Source: CAYWNA01 sp964459305 (GTDB lineage Bacteria; Planctomycetota; Planctomycetia; Pirellulales; Pirellulaceae). Taken from it: a stretch of 31,131 nt of DNA. The stretch lies in the NCBI GenBank assembly GCA_964459305.1, contig CAYWNA010000157.1, forward strand, positions 1-31,131. The letters run 5' to 3'. The position numbers were made by a program, and so were the translations under genes. This document shows positions 9,101 through 16,919 of the stretch, piece after piece (the stretch's first letter is position 1; the number at the start of each line of letters is the position of its first letter). The notes beneath the pieces were generated by a model. That model did not search any database. It was not told where the DNA came from and saw nothing but the letters and a program-made list of their open reading frames with translations.

Positions 9101-9720
9101 AGTCGTTCGAGATCGAGACACGGACGGCGCTCGATCTGAAGATGTTGCCGCCTGGGGCTCGCAAAGCAAACTCGATCGAAGGCGACATCGGCATCTGCCC
9201 TGACGTACTTAGGCCGCCCGTCGGCAGCCGGTTGCACGGCATGGTTGCCGTGCCCGCTCTTGTCGGTCCAGCGGGCCAGCGACGCACCATCAACGGATAC
9301 ATTGCCTTCCCCGCCACTGCCGGCGACATCTTGGGCATCGAGCCAAAGAACCAAGCGAGAATCGACGACCGATTCGTTTGCCACCGACAAATCGGCGGTA
9401 ACGAAACACCCTATCAACATAGCTGCAATGAGACAGAGTCCATAGGCAAGTTGGCCCGACTCCAAAGCGGCCAGCTTGATTCCTTCGTTCCGATGCCACG
9501 GAAGTCCCCAGTTCTGATCCTGCTTGGCGTCCCAGTAACCCAGGTGCTTCACAGCGGCGATCTCATCGTCGGGAATCGGCTTGCCGTGGTAGTAATCGCG
9601 AGCGAGGGCCTGAATCTGAATCGTCCCCCTTCTTGAGGCGGCGACAATCGGCTCGCAGGCCTCCGCATAATAGACCCGATCGAGATCGGCAAGTGAGAAC
9701 CTCTGGAGCGTCATGGGCAT
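6187..9720 (-). CDS. Giant LamG/PD40/c-heme protein (hydrazine-synthase-alpha-like) with an AraC-type N-terminal graft
   Basis: About 1177 aa. ATGs at 9723, 9720 and 9714 are all possible. A ggggag site favours 9720 or 9714. Residues about 3-94 match the opening of planctomycete AraC-type regulators (LADLDRVYYAEACEPIV, GYWDAKQDQNWGLPWHRNEG). A hydrophobic stretch (LCLIAAMLIGCFVTADLSVAN) follows, which looks like the former signal peptide of the remaining protein. Next come a LamG/ConA-like domain (about 120-370, starting RLVLWLDAQDV and including WTDKSGHGNHA), a Lys/Pro-rich linker, a PD40/TolB-like propeller (about 545-880), and two c-heme motifs, CVGCH (about 961) and CGECH (about 1011). 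This order is that of the hydrazine-synthase-alpha-like planctomycete family, usually exported. The AraC part would place the signal internally, so export is doubtful in the present form. Confidence 0.8.
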   Translation of the reverse strand: MPMTLQRFSLADLDRVYYAEACEPIVAASRRGTIQIQALARDYYHGKPIPDDEIAAVKHLGYWDAKQDQNWGLPWHRNEGIKLAALESGQLAYGLCLIAAMLIGCFVTADLSVANESVVDSRLVLWLDAQDVAGSGGEGNVSVDGASLARWTDKSGHGNHAVQPAADGRPKYVRADADVAFDRVCFASPRRQHLQIERRPCLDLERLTAFVVARVNASPRAMWLFGKNRFDGPWTGYGIAVAGGSSLPWPHLGVGGAGAAQNGYVQLDTSIRDRFALIETSCDGQRMRCAVNGRKTVQGVAGPIRANDRNLLIGASPQHLPATQFLDGEIAELLLYDRVLKPDERKRTRRYLTRKYAIELRDEDAPKPRKPKPKKIVQRRHMPVIVENPVTPKTSTRTPQATDAALCRDWLFQADNRPTLARARQEIQWARQLAARLSQGTDAPDLSAALAALDDLEKQLADAAPEDARTLYLAVRRAKRRIAMTNPVIDFSELLLIDQPYPGSSEWKHEAVHRMGHRAVPGGRLLVLDGLHPGGRVRQLFPPKPGSFWRPELFFDGKKVLFCYKPHDEKSFHLYEINLDGGGLRQLTDSEYDDIDPIYLPDGHIMFTTTRGNTYVRCGPYIYSYVLARCDADGKNVYLVSTNSEPDFVPALLDDGRVVYSRWEYSDKDQNRVQSLWTTNQDGTGTAVLWGNQSIWPDHPAEPRPIPGSGRVMFTGVGHHNWFNGSIGIIVTRKGFNFPKGVTRVTWDLLWGEVGSAPGDRCESPTYHASGRYSGYLGAYPISAEDFLVSAKGLDDKFRVYLMDVHGNRELIYEGHFNAWYAIPIRPRPLPPSQRDLVDWPGTGENRTVKKPGVFYNADVYQGVPELPRGSVKFLRVFQQDAKTYSTWQKTFVFSGPAVSAVQTEAVKRIVSVVPVEEDGSAYFEAPAGESLFFQLLDDQYRALHTMRSFSGVMPGERRACVGCHEMHSTAPPGKLGLAQQRPPTRLTPPPWGSESIGYKRFVQPVLEQYCGECHLDDGEARKDFDLTVRPATGKFQGHFTEPYLTLIGPAAWPVAIPNTGQPGYGLAGAFPVYGLRSSETYPNDPATDAKTAIWRTMRPMQYLSLRSRLIEMAGSGEHFDVKADPLSLRRLIAWVDANCPYVGEEELRAMGDPVFPGIDELPIRPRVKTAPVISRP

Positions 9721-10138
9721 CATTCTCCCCGGCTCAACCCGGACCAACAGACATACCAGGTGTATAGCCAGTGGCCGCCAGGCAAGCAAGCGAATAGGCG
9801 TCCAAAATCACGCAGCGCCGAATTTTGGAGTCCCCTTGCCACTCTGTTTGGTGGCACGACGGCGGCAATGTAGGCAACTAAACGGGACAGGTATTTCATC
9901 AGAGTTGTTCAAACGCCGCATGGCCTCCTCTCCGACGGCCTGTCGCAAGAAATGCCAGCCCAGCTAGTACGAAGGTTATTGGGTCTTGTCCTCAAGGTTG
10001 TTGGAAAAGCAATTCGTAAACACCTGCCAGACGCCACGATCGCAAAGGCGAGGAAATGCGGTTCGCCGGAGGGCAGCACGTAGAGGGTTTTCCCCACCGC
10101 ACCAAAACTCCGTTGGCGTGGAGCAAGGAATTTTGAGG
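9721..10138. other. Gap without a recognisable gene
   Basis: This 418-base gap between the AraC-like start and the transposase stop contains only short overlapping frames. None has a motif or ribosome site I can support. It may hold the end of the insertion sequence and old flanking DNA. I saw no clear terminal inverted repeats. Confidence 0.4.
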
Positions 10139-11285
10139 CTAATCTCGAAGTTCCTTCATGACCATGGCGATAAATCCGGCCACTCGCTTTGGAAGATTTT
10201 TCTGTTTTTCAATCTTTCGAGGCATTCTGTGGGAGATGCTCTCTTGTCGCCATGATTTTAGCAACTTGGCAGGGGCTTCGGGATCGCCCCGGCTGAAGCG
10301 ATCGGCGATTTGCTCCGGTTCGCTTCCGCCGTAGACCGTTTCGCAGTAGTCCCGGTTGGTCCAGTTTATCACCAGTGGAACCGCCGGCGGCATGGCTTCC
10401 AGGCCGTGGGACAGATCCTTTCGTCCGTGAAGCCGGCGGCACTGCCGCTTTAGGGTTCGGAAGAATCGCTCTTCATCGTTGTTGGTCCTGGGAACGACAA
10501 TCTTCCCGCCCTTGTTTCGCAAAGAATGCCCGATAAGATAGTCTCAGTATTTCTCCAGATGCTGCACCACGATTTTGCAGGCCCGCGCCGAGTTGCCACC
10601 GCGCCGGGCTCTGCGCCCCAGCGACGTGCGCAGGTCCTGCAACACGCGCCGGTGACCACTAGCGCTCATTTCGCGGGGAGCCCCTTGGTCGTTCCGTCGG
10701 TTCGTGCCGCCCCAGGGACAGATACGCAACGCGCGGCGGAATCGCTCGAAGACGCGCCGATCCCTTTTCGTCTCCGCCACGATCTGGCGCAACTTGGCGT
10801 TCTGCTCGCCGGTGACGACGGGGGCGAGAATCTGCCGCAACTGGGTCAACTCGCGCAGTGGCCCTCGTCGCGTCTTCCCTTCCAGCGGCCCGGCCGCGTC
10901 AAGCATTTGGTGAACCTGCACCATTCGTTCATAGAAGTCCAGGTACGGCACATCAAAAGGAAATCCATCCCCCTCGCCGTCCTGACCATAAGCCAAGATC
11001 CAACAGGCCAAACCGTGCACCACACCGTTGGCCCCGCGCAAAGCGGTCACGCTCTGTTGATGAACGACCTGCACGTAGGCCACAAACTTGCGAGCCAGAT
11101 AGCTGACCGTACTGAGCCCCAATGCGATTCCGTGCTGGTGGCGGATCTGCTCTCGAATCTGCTCGTCCTGACGGCATTCCAGAAAGCGGGCCATGCCCAC
11201 GCGTACCAGCACATCGTTGGCATGATTGCAGCCGGGCGTCACCAGCCGAGCGAGTTCTTCGGCGCGGGCCGGAGCCAGTTCGCGG
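10139..11285 (-). pseudogene. Transposase interrupted by an in-frame TGA
   Basis: One continuous minus-strand frame is broken by a single TGA at 10544-10546. Upstream of the stop it reads RLVTPGCNHANDVLVRVG, LGLSTVSYLARKFVAYV, DGFPFDVPYLDFYERM and QDLRTSLGRRARR, ending QHLEKY. The next seven codons (DYLIGHS) lead directly into LRNKGGKIVVPRTNNDEERF, FRTLKRQCRRLHGRKDL and a basic C-terminus. PRTNN-x-EERFFRTLKR is a DDE-transposase-like 'TNN(x)E' block. The missing residue is most simply Trp (TGG) or Arg (CGA). Coding resemblance extends upstream of the GTG at 11242 to about 11285, where a different gene begins on the other strand, so the 5' end is also cut. I cannot name the IS family with certainty. 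Confidence 0.78.
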
Positions 11286-11544
11286 TGGTGGGGCCATCGG
11301 TCTGGTGTCCTTTGGCGGCGGTGCTCTGGGTGTGATCTCCATCTGCGGCGGCGCCATCGGCATCGTGGCCGTTGGCGGGGGTGCCTGCGGCCGATACGTA
11401 TTGGCTGGCGACGGGAAGGGCGGATTTGTCTTCGATCGCCGGCGTCAAGACGAACCGGCCGTCCATCTGTTCTGCAGGTATCTTCCTCGGTTACGCCAGG
11501 CTTTCGGTGACCAAGAGGTTCTCGCCGAACGGCTTGGCCATTGA
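11284..11544 (+). pseudogene. 3' end of a decapeptide-repeat (GGGAIG-type) protein
   Basis: The plus frame reads a 10-residue repeat: GGGAIGLVSF, GGGALGVISI, CGGAIGIVAV, GGGACGRYVL, then AGDGKGG, a basic segment DRRRQDEPAV, a YLPRLRQAF tail, and a stop at 11542-11544. Repeats of this type (GG-A-G-hydrophobic with a 30-base DNA period) occur in planctomycete membrane-associated proteins whose function is unknown. The fragment starts abruptly next to the truncated transposase, so the 5' part of the gene was removed by that junction. The last residues may be out of the original frame. Confidence 0.6.
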
Positions 11545-11720
11545 GTGCATGGACGGAGGGAGGGAGTTTACCGCGTTGCGCCGCAATCGGATTACCAGTA
11601 CGTAGGTGGAAGCGGCCGGAACGATGGGCGAAGCGGCATTTCCGTCTTCGATGTGGCGGACCGCGACCGTATTCAATATATTGGACTCGTGCCGACTGCT
11701 ATACGGCTCTGGGGCAGGTT
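11545..11720 (+). pseudogene. Possible fragment of a beta-propeller (LVIVD-like) protein
   Basis: A plus-strand frame contains YRVAPQSDYQYVGGSG, then SGISVFDVADRDRIQYIGL. 'ISVFDVxDxxxIQYIG' resembles an LVIVD-type propeller blade. It has no proper start and is followed by unrelated sequence and a palindrome. The minus frame over the same bases is also open, so the assignment is tentative. Confidence 0.3.
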
Positions 11721-11734
11721 TGACACATTTGCAC

Positions 11735-11812
11735 GTTTAACCGCAAGCCGGAGGCGTGCGCGAATGGACATGGCCAGCGGATTACGCGCACGCCTCCGGC
11801 TTGCTGTTAAAC
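11735..11812. repeat. Long near-perfect palindrome (28-base arms)
   Basis: Arms 11735-11762 (gtttaaccgcaagccggagg continuing to gcgcg) and 11785-11812 pair with one mismatch by eye. The inner 20 bases (11743-11762 with 11785-11804) are perfect. The loop is 22 bases. It is the cleanest of the REP-like elements here. It lies about 100 bases before the next gene. Confidence 0.8.
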
Positions 11813-11912
11813 GAGTCATTTTCGCTCGCGGGCGGTATGCAACGCCCTACCACATCGTTTCGGTCGTACTCAAGTTTATGGTGAGAGAGTGAAAGTCAGG
11901 CATCAGCGGAAG

Positions 11913-12659
11913 ATGCGAACACTTCTGGTTTTCGTCGCTTGGGGGCTTTGCCTCACAGCCTTTGCCATCGCGTCGGACTCACCGCCGACCGCGCCCGTCG
12001 AACACGAAAGCCAATGGTGGCCCAGGGGGCAGGGCGGCGGCTTGGGCACGATTCGCTACAGTCCCAGCAAGCGGGAGCAACCCTTCTTCAACCGACTTCC
12101 GACCGACGAAGTCGTCACGGGATCGCACTTCGATAACTACGACCTTTCGACCAAGGACAAGAAGTACGTCGGTTGGTTCGGAATCGTCCGAGAAATCGAT
12201 GAAGACACCAGCGGCAATCGCACAGTCCTGACCGTCGAACACAAGTACTTCGATGGGCTGACCGACACCCATCTCCTAGTCGTTTCATTCAACGGATCGG
12301 GCGATTTTCAAGCCACATTGTCGGGCACGGGCCATCGTATCCCGCCTCTGAGCCTGGTCAAGGTCTACGGAACTGTCGTCAAGGGCAAGGAAGGTACGCT
12401 TCCGCGAATCGACGCCGTCTTTATCCGCAATTGGCATTGGGGCACGTTCACATTCATTGCCGCATATGGCACCCAACTTGGTAATGAAAAATGGCGCAAG
12501 GCGAATCAGATTCCGCTCGACGAAATCTACGAGGCCTGGCCTCACCCTTGTCATCACTACTATGAAGAACGGCTGGGCAAGCGACCCGACGCCCCGCAAA
12601 TCCGCAAACGGTTACTCGACGCAGCGGTCAAGGCGCTAGAGCGTATCGAGAGGAAGTGA
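11913..12659 (+). CDS. Exported protein with an OB-fold-like core, unknown function
   Basis: A signal peptide is clear (MRTLLVFVAWGLCLTAFAIASD). The ATG at 11913 is preferred over a GTG at 11889 because it begins the signal directly. Neither has a strong ribosome site (ggaag just before the ATG). Residues about 75-160 form a beta-barrel-like stretch (VGWFGIVREIDED, RTVLTVEHKYFDGL, THLLVVSFNGSGDF, LVKVYGTVVKG), consistent with an OB-fold of the small planctomycete exported type. A conserved HPCHHYYEERLGKRP segment and a charged terminal helix follow. I do not recognise a named family. The next plus-strand gene begins about 140 bases downstream and may share the transcript. Confidence 0.75.
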   Translation: MRTLLVFVAWGLCLTAFAIASDSPPTAPVEHESQWWPRGQGGGLGTIRYSPSKREQPFFNRLPTDEVVTGSHFDNYDLSTKDKKYVGWFGIVREIDEDTSGNRTVLTVEHKYFDGLTDTHLLVVSFNGSGDFQATLSGTGHRIPPLSLVKVYGTVVKGKEGTLPRIDAVFIRNWHWGTFTFIAAYGTQLGNEKWRKANQIPLDEIYEAWPHPCHHYYEERLGKRPDAPQIRKRLLDAAVKALERIERK

Positions 12660-12800
12660 GGTCGATGCAGGGAGGCAGAGTTGGTCGTGGGAAGTGCGAT
12701 CGAGAGAGTTCTACGATCCGCCGTCCATCTGCTCACGTGCCTCCATCGAATGACCGGATGACGCGACGAACGACTCGCTACGATTCAGGGAAATGCGCCG

Positions 12801-14819
12801 ATGAAGATCTTCCGTAAAGAAAACGACTATCGCGACCTCTCAAGCGCGGGGGTGTTCTCTTGGGGCTTGCTCCTCATCACTCTGGGCATCGGCCTCCATC
12901 CCGCTTGCCCGCTCTGCTCGGCCGGCGATTGGCCGCATCTGCGTGGGCCGGGCTACGATGCGATTTCGTCCGACAGCGAGTTGGCCGATGGGTGGCCTGC
13001 GGAGGGCCCGCCGGTCGTTTGGATCCGAGACATCGGGCGAGGGTACTCGGGGTTCGTCGTTGCCGAAGGGCGCGTGTACACGCAAGGCCAGACGTTGACC
13101 GGACAATACGTGTACTGTCTTGATCCGGCCACAGGCGAAACGCTTTGGGAGTGCAGGTATGGCGACGCCTACGGGGTCGCTGGCATGTACCCCGGACCGC
13201 GAGCGACGCCGACCTATTCCGACGGCTACCTTTACTTCGCCGGACCACGCGGCGTTGTCGGCTGTGTGGATGCGCGGGATGGAAGCCTGCGATGGAAAAG
13301 GAATATTGTCGACGACTTTGGCTCGCCAGAATATGGTTTCGGCTATTCGTGCACTCCAGTGGTCGAATTGGGCCGCGTGGTCCTGCCGGCGGGAGGCCCC
13401 GATGCGAGTGTGGTGGCATTGGCGACCGACGACGGGAGCACTGTGTGGGCGACAGGTTCCGAGCCACCCAGCTACTGCGGCGTCGTGCCGATTACACTCG
13501 ACAATCGACATTGCGGTGTCGTCTACCTCGAAAACGCACTGACGGTCTTCGATTGGAAAGATGGGCAACTGCTCTGCGAGCATCGTCTGGGCGGCGGCTA
13601 CAACGAGCATGCGGCCCTTCCGTTGTACCGCGAGCCTTATGTTGTGCTAATGTCGCCCTTTCGCGCCGGTGCCCAGATGTTTCGACTGCGTCTGGAGAAG
13701 ACCGAGGACGGTGATGGCGAACCGGATCGCGTGGTTGCAGCATCCGTGTGGAACATACGGCATCTGTCCAACGACGTCGCCTCCAGCGTTCTGCTGGGTG
13801 ACGCGATATTTGGCTTCGACATACGCGACGTCCAGGCGAAACCCCATCGCCCCTCGCGCGGTCACTTTCGTTGCCTCGACTTCATGTCCGGCGAAGTCCG
13901 TTGGGAAAGCGAGCGGCCGGGGCATTCGACGGTCGTGGTTGCCGACGACAAGCTGGTTCTGTTTAACGACAGCGGCGAACTGATCTTGGCTCGTGCCATG
14001 GCGGAACGCTATGAGGAATTGGCGCGAACGGCGGTCTTCCTTGGTGAGACGTGTTGGACGGCGCCAGCGATCCACAACGATCGGTTGTATTTGCGCACGC
14101 CCACCCGTGCGGCGTGCGTTCATCTGGGCAAGCCGACCGCGCTGAGTGACGACGAACGTGTAACCATGATCCCCACGTCAGAGATCAAACAATCCCGCAG
14201 AATCAATCTGAACGTCCTGCTTGGCGGCGAACGCGAATTCCTCTGGGATCCGCCGGACGTGAACGAACACACTCGATGCTTCGTTGCTTCACTGGCCGCA
14301 GCGTTGGTTCCGGCCTGGGTGGTGGCAGCGGCGTTGTTCTGCCTTCTGCGCTGGCTCGGCCCCGCACAAGCCTCTCGCGCGGCACGCGTGGCGTTCTGGG
14401 TGGCAGCCTGCGTGATGGGCATCGTCGTCACGCCCGTCTTGAACCGTTCATTCGACGAGTTCTATTTCACCTGGCCCCTCTCATTGAGCGTTGGTCTTCT
14501 GGCTCTCGTAACGACCATCATGTGGGCCGAGAAGCACGAGAATCGACGACTCGCACGATGGGCAACCAGGGGCTTGGGAATCGCGTTTCTCATCGCGGTC
14601 GCCCTGTACTTCGCGGCTTGCGGCCGCCTAGGGCTTCCTTTGCACTGGGTGTTCATCACGGGACTGATTCCCGGCGCACTGATCGCTCTGCCGGCCGCGG
14701 CTGTGATCGCCCGCTCGAAGCCATGGATAGTGATCACCCCGATCATGACCGCTCTGTACTTCGCAGGCTACTACTGGTGCTCGGCGTTGCTGCTCTACCT
14801 GCGCATCACGTACTTCTGA
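12801..14819 (+). CDS. PQQ-like beta-propeller protein with six C-terminal membrane segments
   Basis: 672 aa. A signal peptide or anchor (residues about 15-41) is followed by a propeller starting GDWPHLRGPGYDAISSDS, the standard opening of planctomycete PQQ-binding-like (BamB-type) proteins. Blades repeat 'VYCLDPATGETLWE', 'GCVDARDGSLRWKR', 'VVALATDDGSTVWA' and 'LDFMSGEVRWESE'. From about residue 492 there are six hydrophobic stretches (about 492-515, 525-545, 553-572, 590-610, 613-636, 640-665), so the propeller is tethered outside a polytopic membrane domain. PQQ itself is unlikely to be bound. Such propellers usually act as scaffolds. No ribosome site is strong (cagggaaatgcgccg lies before the ATG). 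Role unknown. Confidence 0.85.
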   Translation: MKIFRKENDYRDLSSAGVFSWGLLLITLGIGLHPACPLCSAGDWPHLRGPGYDAISSDSELADGWPAEGPPVVWIRDIGRGYSGFVVAEGRVYTQGQTLTGQYVYCLDPATGETLWECRYGDAYGVAGMYPGPRATPTYSDGYLYFAGPRGVVGCVDARDGSLRWKRNIVDDFGSPEYGFGYSCTPVVELGRVVLPAGGPDASVVALATDDGSTVWATGSEPPSYCGVVPITLDNRHCGVVYLENALTVFDWKDGQLLCEHRLGGGYNEHAALPLYREPYVVLMSPFRAGAQMFRLRLEKTEDGDGEPDRVVAASVWNIRHLSNDVASSVLLGDAIFGFDIRDVQAKPHRPSRGHFRCLDFMSGEVRWESERPGHSTVVVADDKLVLFNDSGELILARAMAERYEELARTAVFLGETCWTAPAIHNDRLYLRTPTRAACVHLGKPTALSDDERVTMIPTSEIKQSRRINLNVLLGGEREFLWDPPDVNEHTRCFVASLAAALVPAWVVAAALFCLLRWLGPAQASRAARVAFWVAACVMGIVVTPVLNRSFDEFYFTWPLSLSVGLLALVTTIMWAEKHENRRLARWATRGLGIAFLIAVALYFAACGRLGLPLHWVFITGLIPGALIALPAAAVIARSKPWIVITPIMTALYFAGYYWCSALLLYLRITYF

Positions 14820-14896
14820 CGCGGTTGGCTGCGTTCATTCGCCCGCGATACCCGTTGTGAGGCTGTCGCGTGAAAGTGGAGCTGTCGAACACGTTC

Positions 14897-15307
14897 TCAG
14901 ATGCGTCGGTAGCCGACTTCCGCAAGTCTCTTCGCGAGAACCGTATCGTCGTCAGCCGTTGCCCTGATGGTTTCTTCCAACATGGGGACAAGTTCACTTG
15001 GCTCTGTGGTCCCAAAGGCCTCAAACGCTCGCAAGATGTCTTCGCGAGTTTGACGCAACTGAACCAAGACTTCTTGCTTCCCACAATTCAACAGCTCTAA
15101 TTCGGCATGCACGACGTGCAAACTGTGCAATCCCGGAATGACGATGATGCCCACTCCGCCAATCGCCTTGGGTCCGCCGTGTCCCGCTCTCACCAGCACC
15201 TTGCCTGGAGGAGCCACGCGATAGAAGCGGGCCATGAGGAACGCTATGCCGCATACTTGTGCGACCATCACAGTCACAAGGACTAAGAGCGTGATCACGA
15301 TTTCCAT
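14897..15307 (-). CDS. Small SPFH/flotillin-N-terminus-like membrane protein, copy 1
   Basis: 136 aa. A single N-terminal membrane segment (residues about 3-27) is followed by FYRVAPPGKVLVRAGHGG and GGVGIIVIPGLHSLHVV, which resemble the beta-rich start of the SPFH domain in flotillins ('P-x-x-x-LVR-x-G-x-GG ... VIP-x-LH'). The C-terminal part is helical (REDILRAFEAFG) and ends VGYRRI. Flotillins run on for hundreds of residues with a coiled coil. This protein lacks that, so it is either a stand-alone module or a truncated relative. ggagg lies six bases before the ATG. It is 69 bases downstream of a paralogue on the same strand, probably in the same transcript. Confidence 0.7.
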   Translation of the reverse strand: MEIVITLLVLVTVMVAQVCGIAFLMARFYRVAPPGKVLVRAGHGGPKAIGGVGIIVIPGLHSLHVVHAELELLNCGKQEVLVQLRQTREDILRAFEAFGTTEPSELVPMLEETIRATADDDTVLAKRLAEVGYRRI

Positions 15308-15376
15308 TTCAATCCTCCCTTGCGTCTCACGACCGAGAGAGTCCGCCGGTCGAAGATCCCAAGATGATTGTGCAGA

Positions 15377-15787
15377 CTAGATCCTCCGGTACCCAACCTC
15401 GCCCAGTTTGCCGCCAATCAAAGCCTCGTCTCCGACTGCCGAGTCCGCAAGTCTCTGCAGCAGAAACCGGATTTGCTCCAACTGCTTGCTTCCAAACGCC
15501 TGATACGCGCGGAGCACGTCGTCAGCTTGTTCGCCCACCTGAACCAACACCTCGGTATCTTTCGAATCCAGTGGCTCGGCCTCCGCATGCACAAGATCCA
15601 GTTGGTGCAAAACGGGAATCACGAAAATGCTTTCCGATCGCACGGTCCTGCATCCGCCAAATCCCGTCCGCACGGCCACTTTCCCGACAGGGAGTCGACG
15701 ACAACAACGCCAACAGAGCGCCGCCATGGGCGTGAGGAGGATTCCCATGAGTGCCGCAGTGATCGCGATTTGGATAAAGGGGGCCAT
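15377..15787 (-). CDS. Small SPFH/flotillin-N-terminus-like membrane protein, copy 2
   Basis: The start at 15787 (MAPFIQIAITAALMG) is taken because it begins at a membrane segment and has ggag upstream. A longer frame to 15835 runs into the truncated gene before it. It is a paralogue of the next gene: LPVGKVAVRTGFGG, SIFVIPVLHQLDLVHAE, VLVQVGEQADDVLRAYQAFG and the same C-terminal GEVGYRRI. Length (136 aa) equals that of its partner. The membrane segment carries extra Cys residues (CWRCCRR), perhaps for acylation (inference). The pair may form a complex. No partner NfeD-type protease is seen. Confidence 0.68.
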   Translation of the reverse strand: MAPFIQIAITAALMGILLTPMAALCWRCCRRLPVGKVAVRTGFGGCRTVRSESIFVIPVLHQLDLVHAEAEPLDSKDTEVLVQVGEQADDVLRAYQAFGSKQLEQIRFLLQRLADSAVGDEALIGGKLGEVGYRRI

Positions 15788-15834
15788 GCCATCGTGCTCC
15801 GAGAACAGGATCTTCGTCGCGCAATCTTCCTTCA

Positions 15835-16745
15835 CCCGGTTGAAAGGCCGTACGCTCGCCGACGATCACCGAATAGGCCGTGTCGCCTTGCATGAGGTTG
15901 GCGCTGGGACATTGATAAACGTCGACTGCCGCGTCATGGAACTGGCGGTTATGCTCGCTGTTCCACGGTTCGTCGAGACGGATGTGGGCGAACAGTTCTG
16001 CTTCGCCGACATGTGGCAGCAGCAACACCCGCCAACTGTGCAGCGGCTTTCCTTGCGCGTCAACTTTGCAGGCGGGCGGCAACGTGCCATGCTCGCGCTC
16101 GTACAGCAGCAGGGCCAAGGCAATGCGGCGGAGATTGTTTGAACAACTCGTTCGCCGACGGGCCTCCAGGAACGCCGAATTCGAAGACAGGAACACGCAG
16201 GTCAGGTACTCGGCCACGTGACGCGAACGTACGCCGAGGAAGATATCGCCTGGTGATCGGCGCTGTGACGGCAGCCTAGCGTTGACATTGCCCATGTTGT
16301 CATAAGCGGCATTCATCCGTCGCATGATGACGTTCCAGTCGAGAGGCAAACTGACGGTGATTCCGGGACTGTAGTCTTCGTTATCATCCCAGATCGAAAG
16401 ATGCTCAGCGAGCAACTCCCTGCCATGGGCCATCGCCTGCAGCGGGTCAAGTGTAAAGTAACGGTGGGCAAGCCACTTCCGTTCCATCTCGCCTGGTGGC
16501 GGGGCCGCGGCGAGTTCATCGACGAAACGGTGAAGTTGCTTCTCCGTCGGCCGCGATTCTCGATTACCCGCGATTCCGATCTCACCGGCCATCCCTTCGA
16601 CCGCGATGCCGACCAGCAACTCGACCATTGTTCCTTGTTGCTGAACGTGGCGGCCGAGACGCTTTAGGGTGATTGCATCGTCGATCACCCCGTCGACATC
16701 ACCCGTTCCAATCCGATGATTTGTTCTGGCCGTGAGCGATCTGGC
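15835..16745 (-). pseudogene. DUF1559-type protein fragment, cut at both ends
   Basis: The frame reads a helical N-terminal region (TGDVDGVIDDAITLKRLGRH, VELLVGIAVEGMAGE, LQAMAHGRELLAEHLSIWDD, WNVIMRRMNAAYDNM). A DUF1559-like part follows: CSNNLRRIALALLLYEREHG, LPPACKVDAQGKPLHSWRVL, LDEPWNSEHNRQF, VYQCPSAN, YSVIVGE. At about 15835 the sense ends at the start of the SPFH-like gene, and the usual C-terminal third is missing. At about 16745 the recognisable part begins without a start codon, next to a palindrome and a sigma-factor fragment. DUF1559 proteins are pilin-like and secreted, with unknown function, and are very numerous in Planctomycetota. Confidence 0.72.
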
Positions 16746-16840
16746 CAAAGGCACGTACCCTGTGTATTTGACCCATGACAAGCGATTCGGAAATCGGCGT
16801 TTCTGGGCTTTTACGAAAGAGTGCATCAATGTCACACCGT

Positions 16841-16896
16841 CGCCAGACTTTGGTCTGTGTAGGGAAAAGCCAAAGTCTGTCGACTTCGGCTACAGG
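16841..16896. repeat. Palindrome of the 'ccaaagtctg' family, copy 1
   Basis: cagactttgg (16844-16853) pairs with ccaaagtctg (16870-16879), followed by a cttcggctac tail. The element at 18759-18822 has the same core and tail. It lies between the DUF1559 fragment and the sigma-factor fragment. Confidence 0.6.
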
Positions 16897-16919
16897 TCGG
16901 ACTTGTCCGCGGATGGTAA

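Noticed and set aside
15522..15834. Extension of the DUF1559 frame into the SPFH-like gene
   Set aside because: After about 15835 the translated sequence loses family resemblance (ends CRESGRADGIWRMQD and similar), while the other frame encodes a good SPFH-like protein.
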